DNA from: an uncultured Sutterellaceae bacterium | GTDB taxonomy: Bacteria > Pseudomonadota > Gammaproteobacteria > Burkholderiales > Burkholderiaceae_F | Assembly: GCA_947253615.1 (NCBI GenBank) | Contig: CAMYAA010000034.1 | Coordinates: 1-7,682, forward strand | Length of the DNA: 7,682 nt | Reading direction: 5' to 3' | In this document: one piece after another, positions 6,074 to 7,682 of the stretch | How positions within the stretch are numbered: the first letter of the stretch is position 1 | Layout of the letters: each line of letters starts with the position of its first letter | The notes under the pieces: model-generated | Told to the model about the DNA's origin: nothing | Database searches by the model: none | The model's input: only the letters and a program-made list of their open reading frames with translations | Translations under genes and position numbers: made by a program

Positions 6074-7451
6074 TTAAAGCTTAAATAAGTCGTTAAACGA
6101 TTCCGTCATGGTCGGATGCGTGTAGATCGCATCACGTAAGACCGTGTACGGTAAGTGGGCATCCATCGCCACCTTCACCAAGTTAATCATTTCATAGGAT
6201 TCTTCACAGAATAAGTGAGCCCCTAAGATTTCATTGGTGTCTTCGTTGATGATGACCTTTAACAAGCCACGCGGATTGCGTAAGATGCGAGCCATTCGGA
6301 ATGGCACCGGCCGGCAACTTGCCCACCTTAACGGTGTAACCCGCAGCCTTGGCTTCTTCTTCCGTCATCCCAACACGCGAGAAGGCTGGATCAATAAAGA
6401 CGGAGTAAGGCACATGACCACGATTGCTCATCGTGCGTAAGCCCTGACCAAAGAGCTGATCACGAACGATACGGAAGTCGTCCAAGCTCATGTACGTAAA
6501 CTGGGCATGACCCGTCACGTCACCCACGGCCCAAACATTGGGCACACCCGTACGGCAATGTTCGTCCACAGCGATCGCTCCCTTGTCATTGAGCTTCACG
6601 CCAGCAGCTTCAAGGTTTAATCCTTCCACATTGGGCTTACGACCCGTCCCTAACAAGAGCGCATCGGCACTCAACGTTTCAATCGAACCGTCTTCCATGC
6701 CCATCACGACTTCGTCAGCGGCTTCACCCGGATTGACCGAGAGGATCTTGGCCTTCTTCACCACACGAATGCCTTGAGCTTCGAAGTCCGCCAAAATCAC
6801 ATCCGCGATATCACGGTCTTCCTTGGGTAAGAACGTCGCACCACGCTGGATGATCGTTACCTTGGAACCAAACTTGCGCATGATCGAAGCGAATTCCAAA
6901 CCGATGTAACCACCGCCCAACACCACGAAGTGTTCCGGTAACACATCCAAGTTCAAAAGCGTTTCGCTCACGTAAACACGCTTGCTTTCCGAAAGGCCTT
7001 CGATCGATGGGATCAACGGACGAGCGCCCGTGTTGATCACAATCTTTTCACCCTGAAGTAATTCGTAAGAACCGTCCGGATAAGAAACCTTCACCGTGTT
7101 CGCATTTTCAAACGAACCCGTACCATGGAAAACCGTGATGTTTTCCTTGTCGGCTAACATGTGATAGTTCTTGTTGCGAAGCATCCCAATCAATTGGGTC
7201 TTTTCTTCCACCGCTTTCTTGAATAAAGCTAAACGGGAATCACGATCCAAATCAGGATTGGCTAATTGACGGTCGTGCGAGGAGTAAACCAAAGACTTAC
7301 TCGGAATGCAGCCCACGTTAATACACGTGCCACCGTACATCCCTTCATCCTTTTCTACCATCGCCACTTTCTGGCCCTTGGAGGCCAAAAAGACCGCTAA
7401 CGTCTTGCCAGCCTTACCAAAGCCGATAATCACTGCATCAAAATTTTTCAT
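6074..7451 (-). pseudogene. rclA: RclA-like flavin disulfide reductase (pyridine nucleotide-disulfide oxidoreductase), frameshifted
   Basis: This resembles E. coli RclA (YkgC), a cytoplasmic NAD(P)H-dependent FAD enzyme linked to resistance to reactive chlorine species and to copper(II) reduction. The first frame (from ATG 7449-7451) gives the FAD motif GFGKAG (10-15), the redox disulfide CINVGC (Cys43, Cys48), the NAD motif GGGYIG (179-184), the second FAD motif VWAVGDVTG (307-315) and the start of the dimer domain. After Pro385 the homology leaves this frame and continues in another, which runs to TAA at 6074 and holds the dimer-domain end with the HPTMTE motif. Removing one base at 6295/6296 restores AIPMARIL and a 458-residue protein, which lines up without a gap with the RclA sequence as I remember it. 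As written, the first frame instead ends in about 20 unrelated residues at 6231. Compared with E. coli RclA (441 residues) there are some extra residues near 55-80. The ribosome site is weak (GTGAGA). Confidence 0.87.
6291..6305. repeat. Perfect 15-base palindrome at the frameshift site
   Basis: GCCATTC and GAATGGC flank a single G, a perfect odd palindrome. The extra T that shifts the RclA-like frame lies at 6295/6296. Without it the left arm would be imperfect, so the insertion completes the symmetry. Confidence 0.8.
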
Positions 7452-7502
7452 AATTTCTCACTTCTATAGTCAAAATTTATAAAAAACGCGTCCATGAACG
7501 CT

Positions 7503-7530
7503 TTTATCTATAACCCGTTAAGATTGCCAA
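7503..7530 (-). promoter_or_regulatory. Candidate promoter of the RclA-like gene
   Basis: TTGGCA matches the -35 consensus at five of six bases, and GATAAA matches the -10 at four of six, with a 16-base spacer. The start codon lies about 50 bases beyond. Based on sequence pattern only. Confidence 0.35.
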
Positions 7531-7590
7531 GGTTAGAAGGCTATTGCAAGGACAGATTTGTTTGTTTACATCTTTGTTAAAAATTACATC

Positions 7591-7619
7591 AATCTGACCT
7601 AGTGAAAACCCCTCAGATT
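7591..7619. repeat. 7-base inverted repeat upstream of the RclA-like gene
   Basis: AATCTGA (7591-7597) and TCAGATT (7613-7619) are perfect partners with a 15-base spacer. They lie about 60 bases upstream of the candidate -35, where an activator could bind. No regulator is visible in the window. Confidence 0.35.
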
Positions 7620-7682
7620 ACCTCCTAAGAGATAGAGTTTTGCGCCCCCATCAGGCATTTTCACGTCATTCTCTATTATTTG

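Larger units (their letters stand above)
7452..7682. other. Upstream region of the RclA-like gene, no gene seen
   Basis: The possible minus-strand promoter is TTGGCA (7525-7530) with GATAAA (7503-7508), spacer 16. An imperfect hairpin (7483-7505, GCGT/ACGC with A-T extension and one bulge) lies near the expected transcript start and is followed on the minus strand by a T run. A 7-base inverted repeat AATCTGA/TCAGATT (7591-7597 and 7613-7619) lies further out. No divergent regulator gene is seen before the window ends. Confidence 0.4.

Overview
The window looks like the end of a contig from a gut betaproteobacterium of the Sutterellaceae type (Sutterella, Parasutterella or a relative). This is inferred from gene content, not from a marker gene. 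The supporting content is a periplasmic PAPS-independent arylsulfotransferase, a Tat-exported FAD reductase paired with a small tetraheme cytochrome c, and roughly 50% GC coding DNA. The first 49 bases are not genomic: they are an Illumina Nextera i5 adapter with an index, so native sequence starts at about position 50.

Layout. A plus-strand arylsulfotransferase gene (273-2111) meets a minus-strand respiratory pair head-on at a GC-rich, hairpin-bearing gap with a probable two-way terminator (2250-2286). The minus-strand pair is a Tat-signal flavoprotein gene (2729-4600) followed 17 bases later by a Sec-signal tetraheme cytochrome c gene (2319-2711). An AT-rich gap of almost 700 bases (4601-5292) holds no gene but has several palindromes and a 13-base direct repeat. 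Next comes a small unrecognised membrane protein gene (5293-5658, minus), then a gap with three hairpins and a clear minus-strand terminator. The last gene is an RclA-like flavin disulfide reductase (6074-7451, minus), with about 230 bases of upstream DNA to the window end.

Function. The flavoprotein and cytochrome together look like an extracytoplasmic anaerobic reductase: electrons would pass from the quinone pool through c hemes to FAD and on to an organic acceptor. The usual fumarate-reductase arginine motif is not visible, so the acceptor is unknown. The arylsulfotransferase moves sulfate between phenols in the periplasm. The RclA-like enzyme would be a cytoplasmic stress reductase (reactive chlorine or copper).

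The striking feature is that both large flavoenzyme genes are broken as written. The Tat flavoprotein has an in-frame TGA at codon 40, just after its signal peptide, where relatives typically have tryptophan. The RclA-like gene has what looks like a one-base insertion at 6295/6296. That insertion lies inside, and completes, a perfect 15-base palindrome, which suggests a template-switch mutation. I found no clearly new defence or mobile system here. The substrate of the flavoprotein and the role of the small membrane protein are the real unknowns.
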